64,000 bases of DNA from Mallotus nudiflorus (GCA_947683625.1 CANTUR010000654.1:1-64000); one strand, 5' to 3'; positions 33,798-46,743 are shown, counted from the stretch's first letter. Program-made: numbers and translations. Notes: generated by a model not told the origin, from the sequence alone.

Positions 33798-36026
33798 TTA
33801 TTCAAAGATGACAGCAATCGGACTTGCAACACTATAGCCTTCACCCTCCCAAATCAGATAACCCTGAGAAAATGATTCACTAACATGCCCATTTCGGCTG
33901 AATGTTACTGAGTATGTGGCTTTCTGATTCACCTCGCTAAAATGAATTGTATCAGGAGTAACTTTAACATCTAGGCCTTGTGGTGCATTAATGTTAGGAG
34001 TATATGTTGAAGTAGGTTTGCCAACATTTGTTACTGTTCTTGTATAAGTTTTTGGATCAGACCCTAGTTTGATAGAAAATGAAGGATAATTGAGTTGAGC
34101 TTCAGGTATGCTGGAATCATTTGTACACTTGACTGTTCTCTGCACAATTATTCCCACCTGTTTATCAGAATAACCCAAACTACATAAGTAAGGAGTATAG
34201 TTTTCAGGTTGGATATCATAAAGAAGCCACGGATCACTTGCTCTTGATGGATTTACATGACCTGCACCCATGTCAAAGACAGGAACAGGAACTAATTGTT
34301 GGTCAGTGATAGGCTTGCTTCCAAGATTATATAAACTTGCAGTGGTCTTGATGGCAGATTTTATAGCAGCAGGTGACCAGTCAGGGTGGGCATTTTTTAG
34401 CAAAGCAGCAATGCCACTAAGATGAGGGCAAGACATTGAGGTGCCTGAGATCATGGCAAACTTGTTTGTAGTGTTGTCAAGTGAAACTGGCCAAGCAGCT
34501 AGAATTCTCACACCTGGTCCAATGATATCAGGTTTCAAGATCCCAGGACTTGCAGTGTTAGGACCTCTGGATGAAAATTCAGCAACTTGAGGAGCTTCTG
34601 GCAGGCCATAAACAGTTCCTTCAAATAGGCTTTGATAGGCTTTGATAGCCAATCCTGCAGAGTAATCCACATTCGATGCAGGGAGCACATGAAGACGTGG
34701 TGTTGTAATATAGCCATCAGACTCATCGTTCACTGCAATCATGGCAGCTCCTTGTTTTTCAGTTCTTGGTCTTTAGAAATTTGTTCAAATGCTGCTCCGT
34801 CGCACAACACTATTTTGCCTTTAACTTCAACATTTTCCAATGACCCTGGCTCGCACAACGCAGAAGCTGAATTACCGTCTGCACCTGCATAAACAAGTGG
34901 CAGCAACTGCAGAGAAAAATTTTTCAGCTGGTAAAGGAATTCACCATCTAGTTCCACATTATCTCCAAGTAACACTGTTGCTTGTATTGCTCTATCTACT
35001 GCGCTTGCGCCAACAGTTAAAATCCATGGAGCCTCATTTGATGAAGTACTATTGTAAGGACCAGAATTTCCTGCTGAGCAACTCACAAATATCCTTTCTG
35101 AATTGCTGCATATGCACCTAAGGCAATCGCATCATCATAAAAAGGAAGAGAACCAATTCCAAGGGAAAGCGAAAGTACATCAACACCATCCTCTACTGCA
35201 GCATCCATTGCAGCCAAAATCTCACTGTCCCCAGCGTCATTTGCTCTGCCAGAAACTTTGTACATTGCTAAGTGGGCTAATGGAGCCATGCCGATTGCAG
35301 TGCCATTGGCTTGTCCAAAGAAATTGGCATTTTGGACAGGACTTCCAGCTGCTGTGCTAGCTGTGTGAGTGCCATGCATGAACTCATCGGCAGTGTTGTT
35401 ACTGTCAGTAGCAAAATTTCTTAGACCAATAAGTTTGTTGTTGCAAAGTGTTTGATTGTCACATTTTCCTTTCCATCTTGCTGGTGGAGGAGGCATTCCT
35501 TCACCGCTAAATGAAGGATGATCAGGTGTTATTCCACTATCTATAAGTCCAATAATCATTCCTTTGCCAGAATTTGAGGATTTCCAAAATCCTGAATTCG
35601 GCTGTAGACCCAGAAAGCTAGGTGTATGAGTTATGTGTAGAGGCACCATCCTTCTGGGGCGAGCTGACACGAATCCATCTTTATGTTCCATTGCCTTTAC
35701 CTCTTCTGCTGTGAGTTTTGCAGCAAATCCTGTTATCACATGGTGGTAGGAGTGTACCAAACGTGGTTGGTCTAAGCTAAATGTGTTAGGTGGCAGAAAT
35801 GACTGATACCAGCTATCCAAATCCTTGGACTCTGTAAACACTGAACCTTTTGGTTTTCTTAAGAAGGCTATGTAAGTGTCTAAGCTACTTGGCTCTTTGG
35901 CAGTTTCACTGCTTGATGATCAAATGGCTTCTCAATGATGGCTAGTGAGGAGCTAAAGGAGGAACAAAGAATAAGGAGGAAGACGAGGAACATGGTTAGA
36001 GATACTTTGCACCTCATGTTATCCAT
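33798..36026 (-). pseudogene. subtilase gene B, recently broken duplicate of gene A
   Basis: Colinear with gene A from the ATG at 36026 (MDNMRCKVSLTMFLVFLL, signal peptide) to the same stop at 33798, with very high identity. Three small deletions shift the frame: one base near 35914 (after the signal peptide, so translation would stop early), one base near 35094 (KGIFV region), and four bases near 34752 (NNGGAAM region). A further 27-base in-frame loss near 34627 removes part of the segment after the protease-associated domain. The catalytic Asp (LIDSG), His (MHGTHTAST), Asn (SAGNSGP) and Ser (GTSMSCPH) codons are all still present. Lesions this light suggest recent inactivation. Assembly errors cannot be excluded for the single-base ones. 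Confidence 0.92.
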
Positions 36027-36081
36027 TGTAGGAAAAACAAGAAAGTGTATGGTGATATATAAGTTGTTGCAGTGTTAAGCA

Positions 36082-36091
36082 CTTATATATA
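36082..36091 (-). promoter_or_regulatory. TATA box of gene B
   Basis: TATATATAAG, 56 bases upstream of the ATG, identical in position to gene A. The original upstream DNA is intact here. Confidence 0.6.
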
Positions 36092-36103
36092 GTCTCTTTA
36101 AGC

Positions 36104-36718
36104 AAGAGATTGTATAAAAGTAATGATGGCCGGCGTTTACAGAAATTGGAAATTTTTTTTTTTTAACTTGTCTAAGTTTTTGGGACAGCGGCAATATAGT
36201 CCATGCATAAGAGTCCTGCACTTGGACTTGGTAGTGCCGTCCGTCAGTGTCATAACAAAGCTACGATGCAACTTATTATGGGAGAGTAAATTGCGTATGG
36301 AACCGAGTAAAAAAATGAGCACCAAAATTAGATAGAGATTTATTTATCAGCTAGCTAAAACCTTAGTCTGTGATTTTTTTCACCACTAAGGAAAAAATCT
36401 TGAACTCCTGAATGTTGTTTCCTGAGAAATCGGAGAAGGTATGGTTTGGTTTGCCGAAGAACAATAAGACATAAATGACAATATAAATTTGATTGACTTC
36501 ATTAAACATGCCTATCAGCAATAGCAAATTAAAAACTTTTTGTGGAGCCTATGATGGTTTCAGCAAAAAAGAAATTGTGATAAAGCCAAAAGAAGTAGAT
36601 AGAATCAGATAATTTCAATCATTCAATGCAATTATTAAATCAAGCATTTTACACCTGATAACCATAATATTCAGCTTTGTACAGATCACTCCTGACTTCT
36701 AACACCTCAGAAATTTCT
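36104..36718. repeat. alpha-beta spacer, copy 2
   Basis: Counterpart of 16336-16858 without the solo LTR. No gene seen. Confidence 0.75.
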
Positions 36719-37032
36719 CTAATTCTCAGGGAAAATAATAGCAATTGGGCTCCTGACACTATATAGATCTGTTTTCCAAGTAAGATACCCCTGACAATAA
36801 GATCCAGTGACATTCTGCTTTTTGGTAGATGTCACCGAGGATGTTGCTTTCTGGTTCACTACATTGAAAACAAGCTTATCAGGAGTTACTGCAACATCTA
36901 CACTTTGTGGTGGAGTGATCTCGTATGTAAGACTTGAGTTTGCCACTCCAACATTTGTTACAGTTCTTGTGTATGTCTGTGGATTGGATCCCAATTTGAT
37001 CGAAAATGAAGGATAATTCAGCTGAGCTTCAG
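36719..37032 (-). pseudogene. beta subtilase, block 2: C-terminal piece
   Basis: Minus strand, open from the copia junction to the stop at 36719: NYPSFSIKLGSNPQTYTRTV, NSSLTYEITPPQSVDVAV, TPDKLVFNVVNQKATSSV and IAIIFPEN. This is the fibronectin-III-like domain. The upstream part of the same gene lies at 41714-43485, across the copia element; the two join at the EAQLNYP segment. It differs from genes A and B throughout, so it is a distinct paralogue type shared with 16859-17930. Confidence 0.88.
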
Positions 37033-37313
37033 TTATAGAAAATTTTAAATATATTTTATTTGTATGTTGAAATTTTATTTTGGTAAAACAACAAAAAAAC
37101 TATATTACATGTGTTACATGGTGGAGAATAGTTTTGCCAAAATTAAATCTTCTTAATTAAGGTTTATTTTTTATATATTGTTATAAGTTGTTACATATTC
37201 TTGTAGTATAAATACGTGAACAAATTAATAAAAATAATATAGTGAGAGTTGCTTGCATTTTAATATATCTCTTCACTTAAATATTTTCTTTCCTTGTTCT
37301 AATTTTACCAACA
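37033..37313 (+). repeat. 5' LTR of copia element 2 (start truncated)
   Basis: Matches 41434-41713. The TATA box is at 37207-37214 (TATAAATA), and it ends accaaca. Confidence 0.85.
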
Positions 37314-37314
37314 C

Positions 37315-37327
37315 TTGGTGTCAGAGC
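37315..37327 (+). promoter_or_regulatory. primer-binding site of copia element 2
   Basis: ttggtgtcagagc, one base off the usual methionine-tRNA site. Confidence 0.75.
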
Positions 37328-37433
37328 AAAGAAAGTTTTTTTTCTTTGATACTTGAGAAGTTGTGAGTAAAAAAAATTAGGAAACTCTTCATTAAACCTT
37401 AAACATTCAAACAAACAAAAAAACACGAGAAAT

Positions 37434-40400
37434 ATGGCAACAAGTTATAGTAGCATTGCAGGCTTAGCTCCTCCTATTTTCACAGGAGAAAATTATTATG
37501 CTTCATCTGTTAAAATGCAGGATTACCTTAAGGGTTTGCTACTTTGGGAAGTAGTGGAAAAAGAAATGGAGACTGACTTGCAAGTAAATCCAACTTTGAA
37601 TTAGATAAAGACTTATGAAGAAAGGGTTTCCTAGAAATTTAGAGCTTTGAGTACCCTCCATGCAGCAGTTGATGAAACCATTTTTACAAGAATAATGGCC
37701 TATGAAACTACTAAGCAAGTATGGGATAAGTTGAGAGCAGAGTTCCAAGGGAGTGATAAAACAAAACAAATGCAACTCTTCACTATGAGAAAGGAATTTA
37801 AGCTTCTCAGAATGAAAGAGACTAAAAATGTAAAGGCTTACATTGATAGAGTCATGAAGGTAGTAAACCAGATCAGGCTAATAGGAGAAGAATTGCCTGA
37901 AAAAAGAATTATAGAAAAGGTGATGGTGACTCTGCCAGAGAGGTTTGAAGCAAAGATTTCCTCTCTTAAGGATACTTGGAACTTATCCATACTCACTCTT
38001 ACTGAGTTTGTAAATGCTCTGCAAGCTGTAAAGAAAAGAAAAGCATTTAGGGAGGAGGAGAAGTCAATAGAAAAGGCTCTTATAGCTTCTCAAAGCTCTA
38101 AGTTACAAGTTTAGTCTAGTGGGAAAAGAAGTTCTAATGGAAAAAATAGAAAGGAGAAGAAAGATCGGCAAGGAAATAGAGGAAGAAGGAGAGCAAAGTA
38201 TCCACAATGTCCTCATTGTAAAAAGACTAATCATAGTGAAGATTATTATTGGAGAAGACTAGGAATTCAATGTAGGGGTTGTAAATAGTTTGGACACATT
38301 GAGAAGTTCTATCCAACTAATAAATACCAACAGCCTTAAGCACAACCAGCTCAACTCAATGAAGGTACTTAAGATCAAGAAGAGAATTTGTTTGCTGCTA
38401 CTATTGTTAAAGAGTGTTTAGTAGTAGCTCAGAATCCTAATGAATGGCTCATTGACAATGGATGCACACATCATATGACTTTAAAATAGCAAAGTTTTAA
38501 GACTTTGGATAAGAGTTATTATTCTAAAGTGAGGATTGGAGATGGCAGATTAATTGATGTCAAAGGGAAGGGCTCTGTGTTGTGCAAACACATTTAGGTA
38601 CAAAGTGGATTGCTTATGTTTTATTTGTACCTGAAATCATGTACAATCTACTAAGTGTTGGTCAATTGCTTGATAAGAACTACAATTTGTTTTTCAAAAA
38701 CACAAGGTGTGAAGTTTTTTATCTAGATGGTGTTAAAATTTTTCTATCAAAATGAGAAATAGAAAATTTTCTTTTGAATGGGATCAAAAAAAAATTCAAG
38801 CTCTCACTGCTATGGTAAATGAAAATGTCCTTTGGCACAAAAGGTTTGGTCATACAAGTTATTCTTCTATGAAGCTTCTTCAAAGTAAAAGCATAGTGGT
38901 TGATATGCCTTATGTACAAGAGAACGTTATTGTGTGTGATGTCTGTCAATTTAGAAAATTAAGTCAAATTTCATTTCCTGTTAATCAAGCTTGAAGAGCT
39001 AATAAGAAGTTGCAGCTAGTTCATACAGATTTATATAGACCTATGAGTGTTGCTTCACATGGTGGAACTAAATATTTTCTTCTCTTTATTGATGTTTATA
39101 CCAGGTTTTATTGGGTTTATTTTCTTCAACAAAAATCAGAGTTGTTCATTATGTTTCAAAAATTAAAATAGCAATGGAGAATCACAATGCCAGGTTTATC
39201 AAGGCTTTAAGGTCTAATAATGGCACAGAATACACATCTCATAAATTTAAAGCTTTTTTACAGAAGTCAAGCATCTATCATAAATTAATAGTCACTTATA
39301 CACCTCAACAAAATGGTGTGAGTGAAAGAAAAAATAGGTCAGTCATGAACATGTCAAGATGCTTACTATTCAAGAAGGAAATGCCAAAGCAATTGTGGGA
39401 AGAAGCAGTAAATACAACAGTTTATCTACAAAATAGGCTTCCTACCAAAGCTCTAAATGAAAAAACTCCTTATGAGGCTTGGTTTAGAGTTAAAGCATAT
39501 GTTGCTCATCTCAAAGTCTTTGGCAGTCTCTGTTATTCTTTTGTTCCTCAAGCCAAGAGAGACAAGCTTGATAAAAGAGCTGAAGTTAGAGTACTTGTTG
39601 GGTACAGTAGTGCCTCTAACGGTTATAGAATTTTAAATCCTATAACTCAACAGGTGTATATTAGCAGAAGTGTGATGGTTGGTGAAAATGTTGTTTATAA
39701 TTGGGAATACCATAAACCAAGCTACTTTCAACAAGTTTCCAATTTTGGAGGCATTCCATAAGAATAAGATGCAACTTCAGAGGTGAAGGGTTAGATGAGG
39801 AGATAATAGTTAGAGGAACCAGAACACTTTAATACATATACAACAGGTGCAATGTGGCATTGTTTGAACCTCAAGATATTGACACAGCTTTAAAGCATCC
39901 TGAATAGAGAGCAATTATGGAGGAGCAGTTTAAGATGATCTATAAGAATGAAACTTGGAAGCTTGTAAATAGACCTTGCAACAAGAATGTAATTTTAGTA
40001 AAGTGGGTGTTCAAGCTCAAGTATAATGCAAATGGCTCCATCAATAAGCATAAAGCAAGATTGGTAGTGAAAAGCTATACTCAGTAAACTGGAATAGATT
40101 TTACTGAGACATTTGCACCAATAGCAAGATTTAATACAATTAGATTACTTTTAGCAATCTTAGCTTATAAATGATGGAAAGTATTTCAGATGAATGTAAA
40201 GTTAGCCTTCTTAAATGGAGTTTTAAAATAAGAGATTTACATTGAGCAACCAGAAGGGTTCATCAACAAAGATAAGCCTAATAAAGTATTTTTGCTAAAT
40301 AAAGCATTTATGGCTTGAAACAGGCACCAAGAGCCTAGTATTCCAGAATTGATGATTATCTGTTGAAACTGGGATTCATTAGAAGCTGTAATTAAGCAAC

Positions 40401-41405
40401 TTTATATGTGAAGCATGAACATCAAGACATTCTAATAATTTCCATTTATGTAGAAGACATTTTAGTGACTGAAAGCAATGATAATGCTGTGGGGCAATTC
40501 AAAATGCAAATAAAGGAGGTTTTTGAGATGAATGATCTTAGAGAGATGTCTTACTTTCTTGGCATGGAGATTAAGCAAACTTTAAAGGGAATTTTTATTT
40601 CTTAGAGGAAGTATATTGGTGAAATTCTTAAGAATTTTGAAATTGAAAATAGTAAGTTTGTGAGCACACCTGCTATCTAAAGAGAAAAGTTGAAGAAAGA
40701 AGATGGTTCTAGTCCTTTTGATGCATCAATCTACAGAAGCTTGGTTGGGTGTTAATTATATCTATATGGAACTAGACCAGACATTATGTTTGTCACTAGT
40801 GTGTTGTCAAGATTTATGCATTCACCTACATAATTGCATTTCAAAACTGATAAAAGGGTTTTAAGGTACATTCAAAGTACCATTGATCTTGGGATCTTCT
40901 ATAGACAGTCTACCGCTTTTGATCTTATAGGTTTCACTAATAGTGACTGGGATCTCAATATAATATGAAGAGCACCTTTGTCTATTGTTTCACATTTGGT
41001 TCTAGCGTGTTTTGCTAGAGTTAAAAAAAATAAAGTAATGTAGCTCAGTCAACGACAAAAGCTGAGTACATTACTACCCCAGCTATTGTCAACCAGGTTC
41101 TGTGGATTAGAAAAATTCTTGAAGATTTAATGTTCAAGCAATCCAAAGCAATAATTATTCTATGTGATAATAAGTCAGCTATTGCTATGGTGAAAAATCC
41201 AATTTTCCATGGAAAAACTAAGCATATTAAGATTAAATTTCATGCTATTAGAGAGGCAGAATGAGAAGAGGAGATTCAGTTAAAGCATTATGATACTGAG
41301 GATCAGTTAGCTGACATTTCACCAAAAGGATTGCAGAAGTCAAGGTTTGAAGCTCTAAGAGAAAATCTAGGAGTTTGTAACAGCTCTTACATCAAGGAGG
41401 AGTGA
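37434..41405 (+). pseudogene. copia element 2 gag-pol (decayed)
   Basis: Starts MATSYSSIAGLAPPIFTGEN at 37434. Gag of the UBN2 type continues (VWDKLRAEFQGSDKTKQMQL, NALQAVKKRKAFREEEKS), then two zinc knuckles (CPHCKKTNHSEDYYW, CRGCKxFGHIEKFYP) near 38205-38310. Protease WLIDNGCTHHM near 38448 has Asn in place of the usual Ser/Thr after Asp. Integrase: LWHKRFGHTSYSSMKLLQ, RSNNGTEYTSHKFKAFLQ, TPQQNGVSERKNR. RT: KWVFKLKYNANGSINKHKAR near 40000, then YVEDILV at 40450, where the YVDD box has a D-to-E change. RNase H follows, ending NLGVCNSSYIKEE with the stop overlapping the first bases of the 3' LTR. Stops are frequent. Confidence 0.9.
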
Positions 41406-41713
41406 TGACAGTAACAATTTGCTGTTAATAGCTGTTCTAGAAAATTTTAAATATATTTTATTTGTATGGTGAAGCTTTATTTTAGTAAAATAAAAAAAAC
41501 TATATTACATGTGTTACATGGTGGAGAATAGTTTTGCCAAAATTAAATCTTCCTAATTAAGGTTTATTTGTTATATATTGTTATAAGTTGTTACATATTC
41601 TTATAGTATAAATACATGAACAAAATAATAAAAATAATGCAGTGAGAGTTACCTACATTTTAATATATCTCTTCTCTCAAATATTTTCTTTCCTTCCTCT
41701 AATTTTACTAACA
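41403..41713 (+). repeat. 3' LTR of copia element 2
   Basis: Begins tgatgacagtaac and ends actaaca. Confidence 0.88.
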
Positions 41714-43485
41714 TTCAAGTATGCTACTCGAACTATTCGAGCACTCCACAGTGTGTTAGACTATAAGTCATACTTGTTTGTCTGAATAGCCTAGACCATG
41801 CAAGTATAGAATGTAATCCTTATGTTGGATATTATAAAGAAGCACTGGATTATTTACATTTGTTAGATTCACATGGCCTGCACCGATATCAAAGGCATCC
41901 AAAGTAATAAATTATTAATCAGAAATAGGATTGCCTGAAAGGCTGGATAAACTAGCTATTGTCATGATGGCAGATTTTATGGTAGCTGGTGATTAGTCAG
42001 GACGAGCACCTTTGAGCAAAGCAGTAATACCACTAAGATGAGGAGAAGACATTGAGGTTCTTGAGATCATATTAAACCTGTTAACAGAATTATCACTTGA
42101 CTCTGGCCAAGCAGCTAAAATTTAATACCAGGGCCTATAATGTCTAGCTTCAGGATGCCAGGGCTAGCCTAGCCAGGACCTTTCGAGGAAAAAGTAGCAA
42201 CCTAAGGAGCATCCAGCACACTTGTCACAGTTCTTTCAAACAATATTGTAGCCACTGGTGATAATGACGAGTTTAAATATGCTTTGATGGTTAATCCATC
42301 CATATAGTTAACATGCGAAGCAGGCAACATATAAGGATCGGTCGAGGTATTGTATCCACTAAACTCGTCATTCACTGGAATCATAGCAGCACCACTATGA
42401 TCCTTCACTTCCTGGCCTTTATCGATTCTCCTTGAATCACCTCCTTTGTCATATAGTACTATCTTCCCCTTGACATCAAAATTGTCTAATAATCCTGAGT
42501 CACATGTTGATGCTCCATTGCCTAGATAAATAAGTGATAATAGTTTTGAAGAGAAATCATTAGGCTGGAAAAGAGATTTACCATATAGCTTTGTGTCATT
42601 TCCAAGTTTTACCATTACTCTTATGGCTTTATCTACAATGCTTGCTCCTAATGTTAAAATCCAAGGTGCTTCATTTGATAAAGATGCATTTTTTGGACCA
42701 GAATTTCCAACTGAGCAGCTAATAAAAATTCCTTACTAATAGCCCTATATGCACCTATTACAATAACATCATTATAGAAAGGAAGTGAGGCACTACCAAG
42801 AGAAAGCGAAAGCACATCAACACCATCCTTAACCCTAGCATCCATTGCAGCTAAAATTTCTACCTCACCATAACCTGATTTGCCACAAACTTTGTACAAA
42901 GCCAAATGGTCTAATGGTGCAACACCGATCGCTATTCCATTAGCCTCACTATAATAACTAGCACCTTGCACAGGACTCCTAGCAGTTGTACTCATTGTGT
43001 GAGTCTTGTGCCCCATATCATCCAATGAAGGGTTGCAAAAAGAAACAATATTTCTTGCACCAATGAGCTTGTTATTGCACACCGTCTTATTATTGAATTC
43101 ACATTTCCCTTTCCATTTTGCAGGTGGAGGAGGCATGCCTTGGTCATTAAATGAAGGATGATTAAGTGTTATTCCAGTGTCAAGAACTCCAATAATTACT
43201 CCTTCCCCATAGCTGGAATTACTCCATAATCCTAAATTTTATTGTAGACCCATGAAACTCGGAGTATGAGTAGTGTGTAAAGGCAATATCTTTCCTAGAC
43301 GGGCTGAAACAAAACCCTTCTTTGCTTCCATAGCTCTTGCTTGTTATACTATGATTTTTATAGAAAACCCAGTAACAGCATTGTGATAAGAATGTAAAAT
43401 GTGAGGTTTAATTGAGCTTAAAGTAAAAACTACCAAAAATGATTGATACGTGTCGTGGATCCTTCCTAATAGAGCCTACAAGTTT
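41714..43485 (-). pseudogene. beta subtilase, block 2: main part
   Basis: Minus strand from about 43485 down to the copia insertion. It lacks the signal peptide and the start of the propeptide, because a Tork-type copia element begins at 43519. Readable: YQSFLVVFTLSS, HSYHNAVTGF (propeptide), GVIIGVLDTGI (catalytic Asp present), MGHKTHTMSTTA (His present but the usual GT is KT), DGVDVLSLSLG, a frameshift in the oxyanion Asn region near 42735, the protease-associated domain (42615-42202), and RTSMSSPHLSG near 42040 (Ser present, preceding Gly changed to Arg). In-frame stops occur near 43340 and 43240. Long dead compared with gene B. Confidence 0.9.
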
Positions 43486-43518
43486 GAAAAAAAAAAGTTA
43501 AAAATATAGACACTGAAA

Positions 43519-44105
43519 TGTTGAAAGTTGATTAAGGATTTATTTTTTTCTTATATATTAAGGCCTATATAAAAGTCACGAATGGAATGAAGCAGAGGTA
43601 AGCAAGCAACATAGAATAAGTAACAAGTAAGAGAAAAGGCTCTATAAGGTGTGTGCTTGGCCAAAGCAATTTTTGCTTTGATGAGTGTGAGAGAATTTTA
43701 AAGGTTTAGGAATTTTTTTTTTCAAAGGTTAAGGGACAAAATAGTGAGGTAATTATTTTTAGGGTGTTTGAAAACACTTTGAGTGCCACTATTTTGGTGA
43801 TAATTTTTTTTATTGTGTACCTCTAGTGTTAATCTAGAGAAGACTCTTTCTTATACCTACTATTTTTATAGTGAAAAAATTATTTGGATTTTGTCTTATA
43901 GATGTAGCTCAAAAATTAAAGATGAACCACATTAAAATATTGGTGTCATTTTTATTATTTATACGGCAAGTTTTATCGCCTATTTTGTTTACCTATTGGC
44001 TGGTTTAACTGCCTCCATTTATTTATTTGTTTGATTATTTCTGCAGTAATTTTATTCTATCTCTGTGAACATTATTCCACTACACCAACTCTATTAATTT
44101 TCCCA
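43519..44105 (+). repeat. 5' LTR of the Tork-like copia
   Basis: Begins tgttgaaagttgatt, has TATATAAAAG at 43566-43575, and ends about 44105 (ccca). The second LTR is not in the window, so the ends are estimates. Confidence 0.65.
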
Positions 44106-44187
44106 AAAAATGATATTAGAGTTATTAGTTTGTGTTCTGGAGGCATTATTAAATACTGCAGTGGTGGAGGCTAAAACTAGCAAAATG

Positions 44188-46743
44188 GTCAGCTTAAATG
44201 GCACAAATTACCATATATAGAGAACAAGATGAAGGATCTCCTATTTATGATGAAGTTGCATTTACCAATTTTTGCTACAACAAAACTCGAAGGCAAAGTG
44301 GATGAGGAATAGGCATTTGAGTATGAATAAGTGTGTGGCTACATCTGACAGTTCATTGAAGGCAATGTGTATAACCATATTTATAATCAAACTCATGCAC
44401 GGACGTTATGGAATAAGCTTGAGGAGCCATATGCTTCAAAGATCAGCAACAATAAATTATTTTATCTGACAAAATTAATGCAGTTAAAATATCGAGAAGG
44501 CTCTTCTGTCGTTGATCACTTGAATGAAACGCAAGGGAGCGTGGATCAATTGTCGGGAATAGGCATAAATTTTGACAATGAAATTCTTGCTCTTATGGTG
44601 TTGGCTTCTTTGCCAAAGTCATGGGAGTCTTTAAAGATTTCACTTACCAACTCTGCACCAAATGGTGTAATGAATATGGAATCTGTCAAAAGCGGTACTC
44701 TAAATGAAAAGGTGAGACACAGATCAAATGGTGCCTCTTTAACACATTCAAATATCCTTGCTATAAATTCCAAGGGGAGAAGTGAGACTTGAAGCTCAAA
44801 GCAAAGAGATAAGAGCAGAGGAAAGTCAAACAAGTATGCAAATATTGAATGCCATTACTACAAAAAGAAAGGCCATATCAAAAAGTTTTGTCGAAAGTTC
44901 AAGGACAAGAACAAAGGCAAAGATATGAGAAAAGATGACAACAGTGATGATAATGAAGCAAATCTTCTCGGAGAATTCAATTTCCCTTTTTATAATGATA
45001 TTGTTAATCTTACTACCTATGAGACTAACTGGGTGATTAACAGTGGTGCTTCCATTCACACTATATCTCGAAGAGAATTCTTCTCATCCTACACTTTAAG
45101 AGATTATGGATTTATGAAGAAGTGAAATGGTAATTGAACAAGAGTTTTTGGTGAAAGAGATGTGTGTTTGGAAATGGTGAATGACACAAGACTAATCTTG
45201 AAGAATGTCAAGCATGTTATGGATATTCACCTGAATTTGATCTCAGCAGGCAAGCTTAATGATGAAGGTTTTTACAACACCTTTCATAACAGCCAATGGA
45301 AACTTACTAAAGGCTCCTTGGTGGTGGCTAGAGGTAAAAAGGACTCAACATTATACTTTATACATGCAAATATCTCCAAAGACATGGCAAATGTTGTGGA
45401 GAAAAACAATACAGTTGAGTTATGGCATAGAAGACTCGACCATATGAGTGAGAAAGGGATGATAGTGTTGACCAAGAAAAATGTGTTATCTGGAGTAGAT
45501 CTTGTGCATCAAGAGAAATGTGTTGATTGTCTTATAGGAAAGCAAAACAAGGTTTTTTTTAGGAGTTCTCCTCCTTCCAGAATAAAGAATGTGCTAGATT
45601 TAGTTCATTCAGACTTATGTGGACCAATGCCAAAGTCATTTGGTGGTTGTCAGTACTTTGTGACTTTCATTAATGATCATTCTCAGAAGACATGGGCATA
45701 CACTTTGAAGTCAAAAGATCAAGTGCTAAATGTCTTTAAGGAATTTCATACCATGGTGGAGAGACAAATTGGCAAGAAATGCATTTGGACAGATAATGGT
45801 AGAGATTATTCTATACCATTTGATGCTTATTGTAAAGATCATGGTATACGACATCAAATGACACCTCTAAAGATGCCACAGTTGAATGGTTTAGCTGAGA
45901 GGATGAACAGGACTTTGATGGAGAGTGTCAGATCTTTTCTCTTACATTTAAAGTTTCCTAAGACATTTTGGGTAAAGCTCTACTTACAACAGTGCATGTA
46001 CTAAACCTTTCACCATGTGTTCATTTATAGTCTAACACTCTAGAAAGGATGTGGTTAGGAAAAGATGTTTCTTATAGTCATCTGCAGTTTTTAGGTGCAA
46101 AGCCTTTATGCATATTCCTAAGGATGAGAGGTCCAAGCTTGATGTCAAGACATGATAGTGTATATTTATTGGTTATGGTTAAGATCAACTTAGCTATAGA
46201 TGTTATGATCTAGTCCAGAAGAAGCTTGTCAAAAGCCGTGATGCTATATTTATTGAAGATAAAACAATCAAAGATATTACCATAATTGAGAAAAACATCC
46301 CCAGCTCTAGAGATGATTCAAATTTGAAGTTAGTTCCTCCAACAATGGTGCTAACGGAAATTGGAGATGAAAATGAAGTTATTTCACCAAATGTAGTTAA
46401 TGAAGATGCATCCATTGAGATTCCATCTGAAAATGGTAGTGGTGGTGTTCATGATCAATCACTGGTAGATGAGGCTTCTCTAGTGCCACTGAGGAGATTT
46501 GATAGAAACATGCAACCTTCTATCAGATATCCTAGAGACCAGTTTATGTTACTAACTAATGGGGGAGAGCCATAAAGCTTTGAAGAAGCTATGAATGATG
46601 AACATAAACATAAATGGTTTGAAGTCATATAGGATGAGATAAAGTCTCTGCAGGAGAATAAGACATTTAAGTTGGTGAAGTCACCTAAAGGCAAGAGACC
46701 TTTGAAGAATAAGTGAGTGTTCAGGATCAAGCATGAAGAACAC
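44188..46743 (+). pseudogene. Tork-like copia gag-pol (decayed, truncated)
   Basis: Gag begins MVSLNGTNYHI near 44188 and after stops reads GNVYNHIYNQTHARTLWNKL, HLNETQGSVDQLSGIGI and LALMVLASLPKSWESL. The zinc knuckle is CHYCKKKGHIKKFC near 44850; protease WVINSGASIHT near 45035 (Asn instead of catalytic Asp). The integrase ORF at 45162-46004 holds LWHRRLDHMSEKGM, CVDCLIGKQNKV, DLVHSDLCGPM, WTDNGRDY and PQLNGLAERMNRTLMES. After a break come a variable linker and the RT start FKLVKSPKGKRPLKNK, where the Ogre-type element interrupts at 46743. Confidence 0.88.

Larger units (their letters stand above)
37033..41713 (+). mobile_element. Ty1/copia retrotransposon inside the beta subtilase
   Basis: LTRs at 37033-37313 and 41403-41713, a primer-binding site, gag-pol, and a purine tract (aaggaggag). 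Flanks ttcag (37028-37032) and ttcaa (41714-41718) are a target duplication with one mismatch; the uninterrupted site is at 17158-17170. The 5' LTR lacks the first 30 or so bases that the 3' LTR has. The internal frame has many stops. Confidence 0.9.
43519..46743 (+). mobile_element. Tork/TNT1-like copia element, cut by the Ogre element
   Basis: 5' LTR, degenerate primer-binding site (tgatattagagtt, 44111), gag, protease, integrase and the beginning of RT, all on plus. It ends at 46743 where the Ogre-type LTR begins; the remainder would lie beyond the window. Lineage is inferred from the gag and integrase wording. Confidence 0.82.
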
